A stretch of 64,000 nucleotides of DNA from Bacteroidota bacterium (GTDB lineage: Bacteria > Bacteroidota > Bacteroidia > B-17B0 > Aurantibacillaceae), in NCBI GenBank assembly GCA_021155905.1, contig JAJNBG010000014.1, forward strand, positions 1-64,000. Direction: 5' to 3'. The stretch's first letter is position 1. Every line of letters starts with the position of its first letter. Under the pieces are notes generated by a model. It did not search any database. It was not told where the DNA came from and saw only the letters and a list, made by a program, of their open reading frames with translations. Below are positions 28,073 through 36,639 of this stretch, piece after piece. A program made the position numbers and the translations under genes.

Positions 28073-28100
28073 AAAAAAGGAGCTGATGCTCCTTTTTTTG
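28073..28100. terminator. Bidirectional terminator after the OmpA/PD40 gene
   Basis: The stem AAAAGGAGC/GCTCCTTTT with loop TGAT has A and T runs on both sides, between the converging OmpA/PD40 gene and the secreted-protein gene at 28.1 kb. Confidence 0.9.
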
Positions 28101-28128
28101 TTTTCAAAATATCGAAACCAAACGGGTA

Positions 28129-29175
28129 TTAATAAGGGATCAAAGCTACTGAAAACATACTGCTGTTCTGAATTTTCTGCGAAGCCAAAACTTTTAATAC
28201 AGATTTTTTAAGCTTTGCTCTGGCTGTATACAATCGAACCATTTCTGGTCCCGTAATTCCGGCACGAATGGTTCGACGATATTCAGGCTGAAGAACTCCA
28301 CTCAACTGGCTAGTCCCATCAAAACCTCTAGAACTAGCTCTGGCTTCGACAATAGCTACTTTTGTGATGCCTCCCATTAATGAGCGGGATAAAATTTGCC
28401 CTGTTTCGCTGTCTACTAATAAAAAAGCTTGTTGCGCACCGCCTGCACCGGCTTTGAAAACATCGAGTTTAAGATAAACAGTACCTTTATCCCTGCTGTT
28501 TTTGGATGCTGCAATATCGGCTGCACTTACTAATTTAAAAGGAAATTCATAAGCATCTTTGATTTCTTCGTTAGTCATTTCAGTAGCGTCTTTATCGATC
28601 AATAATGTTTTTTTTGCCAGTTTCGCATCCAGGGTTTTAAGATCGAATTGTTTGTCCAGATCATAATACACCCTGATTTTATGCACCAACAATAATAGAT
28701 CTGCCGGTGAAGGCACATCGTTTTCACAGGAAAACTTAAAAGATTTATGATACAAATCAAAATTTGTTTTCCCTTTTTTGTTGGTTTCACTGTAACCTAA
28801 ACATACCTCATACTTTAAAAATTCCACCCCTTCAATAGAGGCTGCCTCGTGTGTAATTACTGTGAGTTTAGATAAGTCATCGAGCGTGTATGACAAAATC
28901 TTACTTTCCTGGATAAATTCTACAGGGGTTTCCTTCCAAAATTCAGCAAAAGTAGCCTTTGTTATTTCATTATCTTTTTTGATATTCTCCAGGTACACTG
29001 GGATCTCACTGTCTTTGCCTTTACTTTTCAATTCACTTATCGTTTCGGGATTTTCATCCAAAAGGACAACAACTAATTTTCTCTTCTTTATTTCAGCCTT
29101 CGCTGAAAAATCATCTCCTGCATAACAGTTAATAATAGCGGACATCAATAATAACGCAAGGCTTAGTTTCTTCAT
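28129..29175 (-). CDS. Secreted protein of unknown function
   Basis: The 348-aa product has a signal peptide (MKKLSLALLLMSAIINCYAG) and a soluble mature part with no recognised motif. The N-terminal half has a Lys- and Glu-rich stretch followed by ITHEAASIEGVEFLKYEVCLGYSETN. The second half contains two possible beta-hairpins (KGTVYLKLDVFKAGAGGAQ and FLLVDSETGQILSRSLMGG). A DUF-type Bacteroidota-restricted family is likely, but I cannot name it. It is a single gene ending at the bidirectional terminator. Confidence 0.7.
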   Translation of the reverse strand: MKKLSLALLLMSAIINCYAGDDFSAKAEIKKRKLVVVLLDENPETISELKSKGKDSEIPVYLENIKKDNEITKATFAEFWKETPVEFIQESKILSYTLDDLSKLTVITHEAASIEGVEFLKYEVCLGYSETNKKGKTNFDLYHKSFKFSCENDVPSPADLLLLVHKIRVYYDLDKQFDLKTLDAKLAKKTLLIDKDATEMTNEEIKDAYEFPFKLVSAADIAASKNSRDKGTVYLKLDVFKAGAGGAQQAFLLVDSETGQILSRSLMGGITKVAIVEARASSRGFDGTSQLSGVLQPEYRRTIRAGITGPEMVRLYTARAKLKKSVLKVLASQKIQNSSMFSVALIPY

Positions 29176-29383
29176 AATATAAGTTTTAGAATTTAATTTT
29201 ATAAATATAACATTTAAGTGCTTTCAATACTATGGCCATTTTATTTCCAGGATAGAATGGCCCTCACAACTTTTGACAGGCAGATGATCTTATTTTTTCT
29301 GAGATGGTAAAATGGGTTGGACGCACTTTAGCTTGAATAATAGCTTCGAATAGCCTTTCCTGGTTTTAATAAAATCAGGAAAT
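29176..29383. other. Non-coding stretch with two inverted repeats
   Basis: This 208-nt gap holds no convincing ORF. It contains the inverted repeat GGCCATT/AATGGCC (about 29230-29272) and TCCTGGTTTT/AAAATCAGGA near 29358-29380 (one G-U pair), the latter just 3' of the methyltransferase gene. Neither is followed by a T run on the strand that would need it, so their role is unclear. Confidence 0.4.
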
Positions 29384-30145
29384 TTACTTTCTGCACATAT
29401 AAAGCAGTTCGCCTTTGGGAAGTCGGTAACGTTCGACTAATTCCGCCGGAATCTCCTTAGTATAGTCTTCCACGGTAACGTTAAAGCCGGCTGCTTGTAA
29501 TTTATCTTTATAGTCTAATCCAAACAAACGAACATGGTCTTTTTGCCAGAAATGTATTTCGCGCTCTTTTTCGCTGGTAATGCTTTTATCCTCGTATGTT
29601 TTATTGCGATTCACATCCTGAGGAATCTGGAAAATTCCAAATCCACCCGGTTTCATCATCCGGTATAATTCACGCATGCATTGGTCCGCATCTTCAACAT
29701 GCTCCAATACATGATGGCAGAAAATGACATCAAAGGAATTATCTGCAAAAGGAGCCTTATGTAAATCGAAATGATGATCTGCAATCGGTGAATTATAATC
29801 ACCTGTCACATATTCTAAATTAGGCATCGCCTTAAACAATTTATAAAAGCATTGCTCAGGAGCAATATGCAATAATTTATGCTTTGCAGTGAAAAAGTCA
29901 GTCTTATTTTTTAAATACAACCACAACAAGCGATGCCTTTCTAACGACAAACTCCCGGGGCATAATACATTTTCTCTTTTAGCCCTTCCACTGTAACCAT
30001 AGGGTAAGAATTTACGATAGGTTTTGCCGCTTATTGGATCCTCATAAGTATTACCGTAATAAACGATTGGAGCAATTTTACTGAAAATTAAACTGAATTT
30101 AATTAAAATCGGCCTGGGTATTGTGCGAAGAAGAAAATGAAACAT
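29384..30145 (-). CDS. Class I SAM-dependent methyltransferase
   Basis: The 253-aa protein shows the Rossmann-type SAM-binding pattern: KLLHIAPEQCFYKLF (motif I position, without the usual GxGxG), LEYVTGDYNSPIADHHFDLHKAPFADNSFDVIFCHHVLEHVEDADQ (motifs II to IV) and MMKPGGFGIFQIPQD. The APE-type motif I occurs in a subgroup of methyltransferases common in Bacteroidota. The acceptor is unknown. Its ATG follows the stop codon of the papain-like peptidase with no gap, so the two are translated from the same mRNA. The N terminus (FHFLLRTIPRPILIKFSLIF) is hydrophobic enough for membrane association. Confidence 0.82.
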   Translation of the reverse strand: MFHFLLRTIPRPILIKFSLIFSKIAPIVYYGNTYEDPISGKTYRKFLPYGYSGRAKRENVLCPGSLSLERHRLLWLYLKNKTDFFTAKHKLLHIAPEQCFYKLFKAMPNLEYVTGDYNSPIADHHFDLHKAPFADNSFDVIFCHHVLEHVEDADQCMRELYRMMKPGGFGIFQIPQDVNRNKTYEDKSITSEKEREIHFWQKDHVRLFGLDYKDKLQAAGFNVTVEDYTKEIPAELVERYRLPKGELLYMCRK

Positions 30146-31678
30146 TTAATTTTTATTTATTTCTATAATGATTGGTACTATGCTTTTCTCGGAAACGTTC
30201 GCATCAAAACTAATTTTAGAATCTGTATTAAAACGGATATCTGAAATAACGTCCTGGGCAATAATTTCGTTGATTCGTTTCTGAAAATCCTTTGTCTTTT
30301 CGGCATTAAATTTATCATTTAATGTTTTAAAGTCAAGGGCTTTTTTTGAAACCAACACGCAAATATAATCTTTAGTTCCGATTTCGTCCGGTGTCATACT
30401 TTTATCCCTGGGGAATACCCTCGTGCCAGTAACACCACAATAAGCACTATGCTTTGGCGTATAGGGAAACAATTGGTAAGAACCGTTGTCTGTTTCTTTT
30501 CCGAAAATATATACATAACATTCAATATTATTTTTAAGCTCAACTTTGAACTTCGTTCCAATCTTCATGGGAGCAACAGTGGAATAGACATTATTACCTT
30601 TGTCTGACAACGGAATGGTACTCCTCGTTTCCTTTTCAATTAAAGCAATGGTACAGCTTAATTTACTCTGATCAGTTCTGTTTGGCATTGGATAGATTCC
30701 GTAAGCTTCATTCACGAAATAAACGAAGTCCTTATAGTTAATCCACGCTCTGCCATTATTTCCCCATTTCGGTCCCCAGGAATTTTGTATTAAAAAAGAA
30801 CCTTCGTCCTTATAATCGTCATATCCCAAAACACACATGCAATGTCCTCCAAACCCATTCCGGTCATAATCATGATTGGAAGGAATCCAGGTATCTTTCC
30901 CTTCCATGTCTTTCATAAATGTTCCGCCCACACTCATCCCAATAACGACCGGGGCGTTATGCGCCAAATTCTCACGAATCGCGTTCACGTCCACCGTATA
31001 ATCATCTCCGCTGATGGATAATCGGTTAGCACCTTTCATTCTAAACTGTGATGCCTCTTTCAAAACATAATTATCCGGTTGTTTGGAACATGAATTTTCA
31101 TCATAAGGAAATTTCTCATAAGGAACGGACCCTTCAGAAGTCATAAGATCCATGGCCCGGTCGATATAAGTTCCCTGGCAGTCTTCCATTCCAATCTGGT
31201 TATAGGTGAAAGCAGGGCTAAAGGCCACCTGATTCGGATTTTTTCCGGTGTTTACAGCCTCAAGAATGGTTCTGGCTGCGTATGTACTTCCCCACCCTAC
31301 ACATGAACCTTGCTGTCCCTGATCCTGCGCATCCGGAGCAAAACGTTCCAAAGAGACTCTCTCAGGCAATTGTTCATCCGGACTTAATGCCGCATATACA
31401 TCGGTACTATCGTATACTCTAGGATCAAGGGTTGCCCCTGTGCCATAGGAGCTGCTTGCCTCATTGGCGGCGCCACCGGAACAACCACCTCTGAAGAAAT
31501 AAAAAGCTCCACCAATTAGTAATACCGGAATAATGAGTTTAGGATAGCGAAACAGGAAAGGCAAAATCATCATAATGATATTACCGCCGCCTCGTCCGCC
31601 ACCTCCTGGCGTATGCCGTCCTTGATTACCGCTATATCCTTTCCCGGCATCGTTGTCATCTGTCATTCTAATTGGCAT
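30146..31678 (-). CDS. Membrane-anchored papain-family (C1) cysteine peptidase
   Basis: The 510-aa product has a Gly-rich cytoplasmic N terminus (GRHTPGGGGRGGG), one transmembrane segment (about residues 40-66, LIIPVLLIGGAFYFF) and then an extracytoplasmic papain-like domain. The catalytic Cys is in DQGQQGSCVGWGSTYAA, the His in GGHCMCVLGYDDY and the Asn in IQNSWGPKWGNNGRAW. The C-terminal third (ECYVYIFGKETDNGSYQLFPYTP) resembles the DUF4384 type found beside bacterial peptidases. The ORF track begins at a TTG (31684) that is part of the TATTTTTG promoter element, so the ATG at 31678 (MPIRMTDDND) is preferred. It is directly coupled to the downstream methyltransferase. Confidence 0.88.
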   Translation of the reverse strand: MPIRMTDDNDAGKGYSGNQGRHTPGGGGRGGGNIIMMILPFLFRYPKLIIPVLLIGGAFYFFRGGCSGGAANEASSSYGTGATLDPRVYDSTDVYAALSPDEQLPERVSLERFAPDAQDQGQQGSCVGWGSTYAARTILEAVNTGKNPNQVAFSPAFTYNQIGMEDCQGTYIDRAMDLMTSEGSVPYEKFPYDENSCSKQPDNYVLKEASQFRMKGANRLSISGDDYTVDVNAIRENLAHNAPVVIGMSVGGTFMKDMEGKDTWIPSNHDYDRNGFGGHCMCVLGYDDYKDEGSFLIQNSWGPKWGNNGRAWINYKDFVYFVNEAYGIYPMPNRTDQSKLSCTIALIEKETRSTIPLSDKGNNVYSTVAPMKIGTKFKVELKNNIECYVYIFGKETDNGSYQLFPYTPKHSAYCGVTGTRVFPRDKSMTPDEIGTKDYICVLVSKKALDFKTLNDKFNAEKTKDFQKRINEIIAQDVISDIRFNTDSKISFDANVSEKSIVPIIIEINKN

Positions 31679-31681
31679 AGT

Positions 31682-31689
31682 CAAAAATA
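31682..31689 (-). promoter_or_regulatory. Promoter -7 element (TATTTTTG) abutting the C1 peptidase start
   Basis: A TAnnTTTG match is separated from the ATG at 31678 by only three bases (ACT), implying an almost leaderless mRNA. Confidence 0.45.
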
Positions 31690-31757
31690 TTAGTGTGCGT
31701 CATAAAAATAAGTAAAAATGACCCCGTTATAATGTGAGGCTGGCTTATTTTATTTGC

Positions 31758-31765
31758 TAATTTTG
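31758..31765 (+). promoter_or_regulatory. Promoter -7 element (TAATTTTG) for the GT-C-like gene
   Basis: A TAnnTTTG match lies 19 nt before the ATG at 31785, with a predicted leader of about 13 nt. Confidence 0.45.
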
Positions 31766-31784
31766 CAGATTCAGTTACATAATT

Positions 31785-33503
31785 ATGGCAAAATCAAATA
31801 CTTCAAAAACTGCTGCAGTCCATTCTTCCGGAAACAGAACTTTATTTGATAAAATTGAAGCCTGGGGAAGTAAGAACGATCAAAAAATACTTTTTCTATT
31901 TCTGGCCTTGTCGCTTTTATTTTCCTTTATGCTATTCAACGCCCGAATCAGTGAGGCGCATGATGATGCGCTTTATTTAGAAGGGGGCTGGAGATATGTA
32001 CATGAATTTCCAAATTATTTTTATACTCAGAATGCGCCGTTGTATGTACTATTTTTAGGCTTATTGACTAAAATCTTCGGTTTTAAGCTCCTGTTATTTA
32101 AGCTCTTTAATGTCGTTTTTAACTTTTTTGCTGTTTTCTTTTTTTATAAGTCATTTAACAAGCGTATTCCTTATTTGGTGCTGATTCCGGTGATGGTATT
32201 TGTTAGCTGTAATCACCTCATACAGTATTACGCGAGTATGACTTTTACGGAGGCCTTTTACTTGTTCCTTCAATCTCTATTTTTCTTTTGGTTCTTTAAA
32301 TTATATGACGCGTTGCAAATAGAACCTAACGGTCAAAAGCACTGGAAGTTATTTTTAATGCTGGGCCTATTTACTTTTTTAATAGCAACCTGCAAAAGTG
32401 GTGCGATTGTGGCCGTACCTGTAGTTATTTTATTTTTCGTAATGGAAAAACAATGGAAAAATGCTGGCTTCGCATTTGCCGGGTATTTAGCCATTAAAAT
32501 TCCTTATGAAATTATCGTTAAATTAATTTGGGGTGCACAAAACCAATTCAGCGGACAGGGAAAAATTTTATTACAAAAAGATCCCTATGACAAATCTTTG
32601 GGCAATGAAGACCTTTCAGGTTTCATAACACGGTTTTTTGAGAATTGTAGTCTGTATTTAGGCAAACGGTTTTATGAATTACTGGGCCTACGTGATGAGC
32701 TGACAAGATCGTTAGAATCACAAGCCCAGGCGGACAAATTAACCAAAGAGTACAAGTATCTGGCTTTCTTTTTAGTGATTATTTTATTAATCGCGTTGTT
32801 TAAAGTATTTAAACAAAAAAATAAACCCATGATATTTTTCGGTTTATTTACCGGCGCTCAGCTATTTTTATCCTTTGTGATATTGCAGGTTCGCTGGGAT
32901 CAGCCACGTATCGTATTGATATGTATGCCAGTTATGCTGATCTTAATGTATTTGCTGTTCTATGATACAGTAAAAAAATCAGGTATGGGACAAAATCTTT
33001 ACCTGGTCATCGCTTTAATTATCAGTGGATCGGTTTTTACCTCCGCTTTTAAAAGAGGCGTTGTGAATGTGCCCATTGTTAAGAAAAATTTGGCCGGAAA
33101 TATTTACTATGGATACACCCCCGACTGGCAAAACTTTCTGAAATGTAGTGAATGGTGTGCAGATAGTTTGCCTCCTAATACCCTGGTAGCGAGCAGAAAG
33201 GCTCCGATGAGCTTTGTATATGGAAAAGGGAAAAAATTCTTCCCGATATATAGTGTGATCACCAAAGATACATTGACCCAGCAATCGCAACCGGACAGTG
33301 CGCTTGCCTTTTTTGCGTCCAAGGGCGTAACTCATATCATGGTGGGCAGTTTGCGAATCAACCCGAAAGAAAATTCAGGGCAGGTGATCAATACGGTTCA
33401 CAACATTGTTCAACCAATTATGGAGAAATATCCTGACAAATTAAAATTAATTCATACGGAAGGATTATCTGAACAGTCCTATTTATTTGAAATTACTAAG
33501 TAA
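31785..33503 (+). CDS. GT-C/ArnT-like multi-pass glycosyltransferase-type protein
   Basis: The 572-aa inner-membrane protein has a basic cytoplasmic tail, a first helix (ILFLFLALSLLFSFMLF) and then RISEAHDDALYLEGGWRY, an Asp-Asp first-loop motif typical of GT39/ArnT-like enzymes that use polyprenyl-phosphate sugars. About ten helices follow, and a soluble C-terminal domain of roughly 140 aa (NIYYGYTPDWQNFLKCSEWC through LSEQSYLFEITK). The acceptor could be lipid, glycan or protein. Two methyltransferase genes follow closely on the same strand, suggesting a small envelope-glycan modification operon. Confidence 0.75.
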   Translation: MAKSNTSKTAAVHSSGNRTLFDKIEAWGSKNDQKILFLFLALSLLFSFMLFNARISEAHDDALYLEGGWRYVHEFPNYFYTQNAPLYVLFLGLLTKIFGFKLLLFKLFNVVFNFFAVFFFYKSFNKRIPYLVLIPVMVFVSCNHLIQYYASMTFTEAFYLFLQSLFFFWFFKLYDALQIEPNGQKHWKLFLMLGLFTFLIATCKSGAIVAVPVVILFFVMEKQWKNAGFAFAGYLAIKIPYEIIVKLIWGAQNQFSGQGKILLQKDPYDKSLGNEDLSGFITRFFENCSLYLGKRFYELLGLRDELTRSLESQAQADKLTKEYKYLAFFLVIILLIALFKVFKQKNKPMIFFGLFTGAQLFLSFVILQVRWDQPRIVLICMPVMLILMYLLFYDTVKKSGMGQNLYLVIALIISGSVFTSAFKRGVVNVPIVKKNLAGNIYYGYTPDWQNFLKCSEWCADSLPPNTLVASRKAPMSFVYGKGKKFFPIYSVITKDTLTQQSQPDSALAFFASKGVTHIMVGSLRINPKENSGQVINTVHNIVQPIMEKYPDKLKLIHTEGLSEQSYLFEITK

Positions 33504-33516
33504 TAAACTATTTAAA

Positions 33517-34263
33517 ATGGCGTCTTCATTCAGTATATCCTTAGGTAATTTTTTATACAAAAATTGTTTTCCGCTATATAAAATTACTTACAAAGCTTTC
33601 AAAGAAAAGCAGGATGCCTTTGAAATTTCTTTAATGAAGAAGTACATTAAAAAAGGCGATACGGTGCTGGATATTGGAGCAAATATTGGATTTTACGCTG
33701 AAATTTTATCGGAAATAGTGGGCGAGAAAGGTCAGGTGCATTGCTTTGAACCGGATGCGACCAATTTTAAACACCTTCAAAACAGGTGTAAAAAATTATC
33801 CAATGTTACAGCAAATAATAAAGCGGTTTCTGAGAAAACAGAAACAATCAAAATATACACATCCAAACAATTGAATGTCGATCACCGTACTTATAAACCG
33901 GATGAATATGACCAGGAAATAGAAATTGAAGCCATCGCGGTTGATGAATACTTGAAATCATCTTCGCTGGTTAATTTTATTAAAATGGATATCCAGGGTT
34001 TTGAAATGAGCGCTGTGAAAGGAATGACGAAGACCCTGGCATCCCAGGACCTGAAAATGCTTTCCGAATTCTGGCCTTACGGAATGAGAAAGGCAGGAAC
34101 TAGTGTTTTAGAATATTTTAAATTCTTAGCCCAATATGGCTTCTATATTTATTTAATCGAGAGCCATCAATTGACTGAACTTACGGAAGACAAAGTGAAA
34201 ACTTTTATGGAACTTCCCGAAACTACTTATATGAACATTTTTGCCAGCAAAACCCGTGTTTAA
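33517..34263 (+). CDS. FkbM-family methyltransferase
   Basis: The 248-aa SAM-dependent methyltransferase shows FkbM features: KKGDTVLDIGANIGFYAEIL (motif I), VHCFEPDATNFKHLQNRC, NNKAVSEKTETIKIYTS and LVNFIKMDIQGFEMSAVKGM. FkbM-type enzymes usually O-methylate sugars or polyketides. The ORF track begins at TTG 33487, inside the preceding gene; the ATG at 33517 lies 13 nt after that gene's stop and is the better start. It overlaps the next methyltransferase by up to 8 nt. Confidence 0.88.
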   Translation: MASSFSISLGNFLYKNCFPLYKITYKAFKEKQDAFEISLMKKYIKKGDTVLDIGANIGFYAEILSEIVGEKGQVHCFEPDATNFKHLQNRCKKLSNVTANNKAVSEKTETIKIYTSKQLNVDHRTYKPDEYDQEIEIEAIAVDEYLKSSSLVNFIKMDIQGFEMSAVKGMTKTLASQDLKMLSEFWPYGMRKAGTSVLEYFKFLAQYGFYIYLIESHQLTELTEDKVKTFMELPETTYMNIFASKTRV

Positions 34264-35008
34264 AAAATATATCATACCATTTCATTTAGATGATCCAAAG
34301 GCGACGTTAGCTCACCGCGATATCATTTTGCAAAAACCGTTCTTAAAACAACTGTACAAAGACTGGTATACTGTTTTTATTCAAAAAAGTAAAGAGGTTG
34401 GAAAAGGGATTTATCTGGAAATTGGCTCCGGGGGCGGCTTTTTAAAAGAGGTATTTCCCGAAGTAGTGACCTCAGATATTTTAGATTTACCGAATGTTGA
34501 CAAAGTATTCAGTGCTGAGGAAATGCCTTTTAAAGAAAATGAATTAGGCTGCATCATGATGCTGAATGTTTTCCATCATATTCCCCGCCCCTATTTATTT
34601 TTAAAAGAAGCAGAACGAACATTATTACCGGGAGGGAAAATTATCATGATAGAACCTGCTAATTCTAATTTGGGTCGTTTCATCTACAAGCGCTTTCACC
34701 ATGAACCATTTGAAGAAAAAGGGCCGCGTGAAATAAAGCCTGGTAATCCTTTAAGCAATTCCAATCAAGCCCTACCACATATTTATTTTGAGAGAGACCT
34801 GGAGCTATTTTCCAAAGATTTTCCAAAACTAAAAATTAAAAAAATCACTTATCATACACCGTTCATGTATGTGATAAGTGGCGGCGTTTCAAGAAGCGCG
34901 ATGCTGCCTTTTTTTATGTATCCGATTGCTAAAAGCATGGAATGGTTGTCCAGGCCACTGAGCAAACAATTAGGGTTATTTTGCACTGTTGAGATCGAGA
35001 AAATCTAA
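34256..35008 (+). CDS. Class I SAM-dependent methyltransferase (start uncertain)
   Basis: The protein is about 250 aa and contains GKGIYLEIGSGGGFLKEVFP (motif I), LGCIMMLNVFHHIPRPYLFLKEAERTLLPGGKIIMIEPANS and a C-terminal hydrophobic region. The EIEPAN and HHIP elements fit small-molecule or lipid methyltransferases of the UbiE/Methyltransf_11 type. No ATG is available at the N terminus. The choices are TTG 34241 (track) or GTG 34256, which overlaps the FkbM gene by 8 nt; I use the GTG. Its stop region overlaps the converging symporter gene by 4 nt. Confidence 0.8.
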   Translation: MFKKYIIPFHLDDPKATLAHRDIILQKPFLKQLYKDWYTVFIQKSKEVGKGIYLEIGSGGGFLKEVFPEVVTSDILDLPNVDKVFSAEEMPFKENELGCIMMLNVFHHIPRPYLFLKEAERTLLPGGKIIMIEPANSNLGRFIYKRFHHEPFEEKGPREIKPGNPLSNSNQALPHIYFERDLELFSKDFPKLKIKKITYHTPFMYVISGGVSRSAMLPFFMYPIAKSMEWLSRPLSKQLGLFCTVEIEKI

Positions 35009-36489
35009 CTCGCTTTTATTTTTCTTACCAGCATCAGTCCTAACACCGTTATACCGGCATTAATGATAATCAATTCATTACCAATTTCATAAGTCGTCAT
35101 CGTTTTAACCACGTAGTTGGCCAGAATATAAGTTACAACCGGGGCAATTACACATATCACCGGAACCAGCTTATCATTCAAATGCAGCTTGGTAAACAAA
35201 CCAATGGCAAATAATCCCAATAAAGGGCCATATGTATAACCCGCCAACATGAGGATCGTATCAATAATCGCCCGTTCATTTAAAATATCAAAAACAATAA
35301 TCACTAACCAAAGTATCACAGCAAATCCAATGTGAATGAATGTCCGGCGTTTTGCTTTTTGTTTCTCGGAAAGAATCATATTCCGGTCATATTCCAGCAT
35401 ATCAACGTAAGTAGAAGTAGTTAATGTGGTTAAAACACTGTCGGCACTACTAAATGTTGCAGCCGTTAATCCAATAATAAATATCAATCCGGCAAACACA
35501 CCCAAATAATTTAAAGCCAGGTTCGGAAAAACTTTATCTGTGATGATCTTTCCCGTTTCCGCATTCATGGGCAGATCAATGGCGGCATGAGCGTAGTACT
35601 GATACAGTAAAACACCCAGTGACAAAAAGAAAATATTCACAATCACCATTACGATACTGAACCAGAAAATATTTTTTTGAGCATCGGCCAACGATTTACA
35701 ACTTAAATTTTTCTGCATCATGTTTTGATCAAGTCCTGTCATTGCCACGGCAATAAAAACCCCTCCGATAAATTCCTTTACAAAAAAGTTCGACTTATGC
35801 CAGTCCCAGAAAAACGTTTTGGAGTATTCAGAGGAGGCAATGTTTGAAATAGCCTGGCCAAAACCGATATCCATTTTATGAATGATAATAGCGATGGACA
35901 CAACGACTCCCAATACTAAAAACAATGACTGAAATGTGTCCGTCCATACCAGAGTTTTAATTCCACCTTTATAAGTGTACAATAGCATCAAAGCCAGAAT
36001 AACCGAAACACTTAACCAAAACGGAACATGCACGCTCTCAATCCTGTCGAAAACAAAAAACTGAATAACTCCTGCAGCCAGGTATAAACGCCCCGATGCA
36101 CCTAAAATACGGGATAAGATGAAAAAGAAGGCCCCCGTTTTCTGGGTATGTCTTCCAAATCGTGTTTCCAGGTAGGTGTAGATGGAAATCAAATTCATTT
36201 TATAATAAATGGGCAGAAGCACTTTGGAAATGATAAAATAGCCTACAAAATAACCCAGCACCAATTGCAGATATGAAAAATTTGCCCCCCCTACTTTACC
36301 CGGAACAGAAATATAGGTTACTCCACTCAGGGAATCTCCTATCATACCAAAAGCCACCGCGTACCAAGGCGAAGCATGATTCCCGGAAAAATAACTCTCT
36401 GCCGTTGAATTTTTTGAAGTCAGGTAAGCAATGAGTAATAAACCACCGAAATATAAAGCGATGCAGATAATGATAAGTGTAGGCGACAT
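35005..36489 (-). CDS. Sodium:solute symporter (SSS family)
   Basis: The 494-aa membrane transporter has about 13 predicted helices in the LeuT-like SSS pattern. Typical segments are ESYFSGNHASPWYAVAFGMIGDSLSGVTYISVPG near the N terminus, IYTYLETRFGRHTQKTGAFFFILSRILGA, LVWTDTFQSLFLVLGV, AMTGLDQNMMQKNLSCKS and LTAATFSSADSVLTTLTTS. The last one resembles the Na2-site region. It imports a solute with sodium; the substrate is unknown. It is divergent from the GlsB-like gene and overlaps the 3' end of the facing methyltransferase gene by 4 nt. Confidence 0.92.
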   Translation of the reverse strand: MSPTLIIICIALYFGGLLLIAYLTSKNSTAESYFSGNHASPWYAVAFGMIGDSLSGVTYISVPGKVGGANFSYLQLVLGYFVGYFIISKVLLPIYYKMNLISIYTYLETRFGRHTQKTGAFFFILSRILGASGRLYLAAGVIQFFVFDRIESVHVPFWLSVSVILALMLLYTYKGGIKTLVWTDTFQSLFLVLGVVVSIAIIIHKMDIGFGQAISNIASSEYSKTFFWDWHKSNFFVKEFIGGVFIAVAMTGLDQNMMQKNLSCKSLADAQKNIFWFSIVMVIVNIFFLSLGVLLYQYYAHAAIDLPMNAETGKIITDKVFPNLALNYLGVFAGLIFIIGLTAATFSSADSVLTTLTTSTYVDMLEYDRNMILSEKQKAKRRTFIHIGFAVILWLVIIVFDILNERAIIDTILMLAGYTYGPLLGLFAIGLFTKLHLNDKLVPVICVIAPVVTYILANYVVKTMTTYEIGNELIIINAGITVLGLMLVRKIKAS

Positions 36490-36639
36490 GATTTAAAGGT
36501 ATAGGAAATTCAGGCCTAATTTTTCACTTAAAAAACCTTATTTTAAATACCGGAACGTTAATATCTTTTAACACCCAAAACCTTTCCTAAATCGTTATTA
36601 ATAGGCATTTTTTATTACCTTGTAGCCATAAAATTATTT

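Noticed and set aside
29221-29383. Inverted repeats near 29.23-29.38 kb as terminators
   Set aside because: Neither stem is followed by a T run in the direction of the flanking genes.
34241-34255. TTG start for the second methyltransferase
   Set aside because: It would overlap the FkbM gene by 23 nt without added conserved sequence; the GTG at 34256 gives a shorter overlap. The choice remains uncertain.
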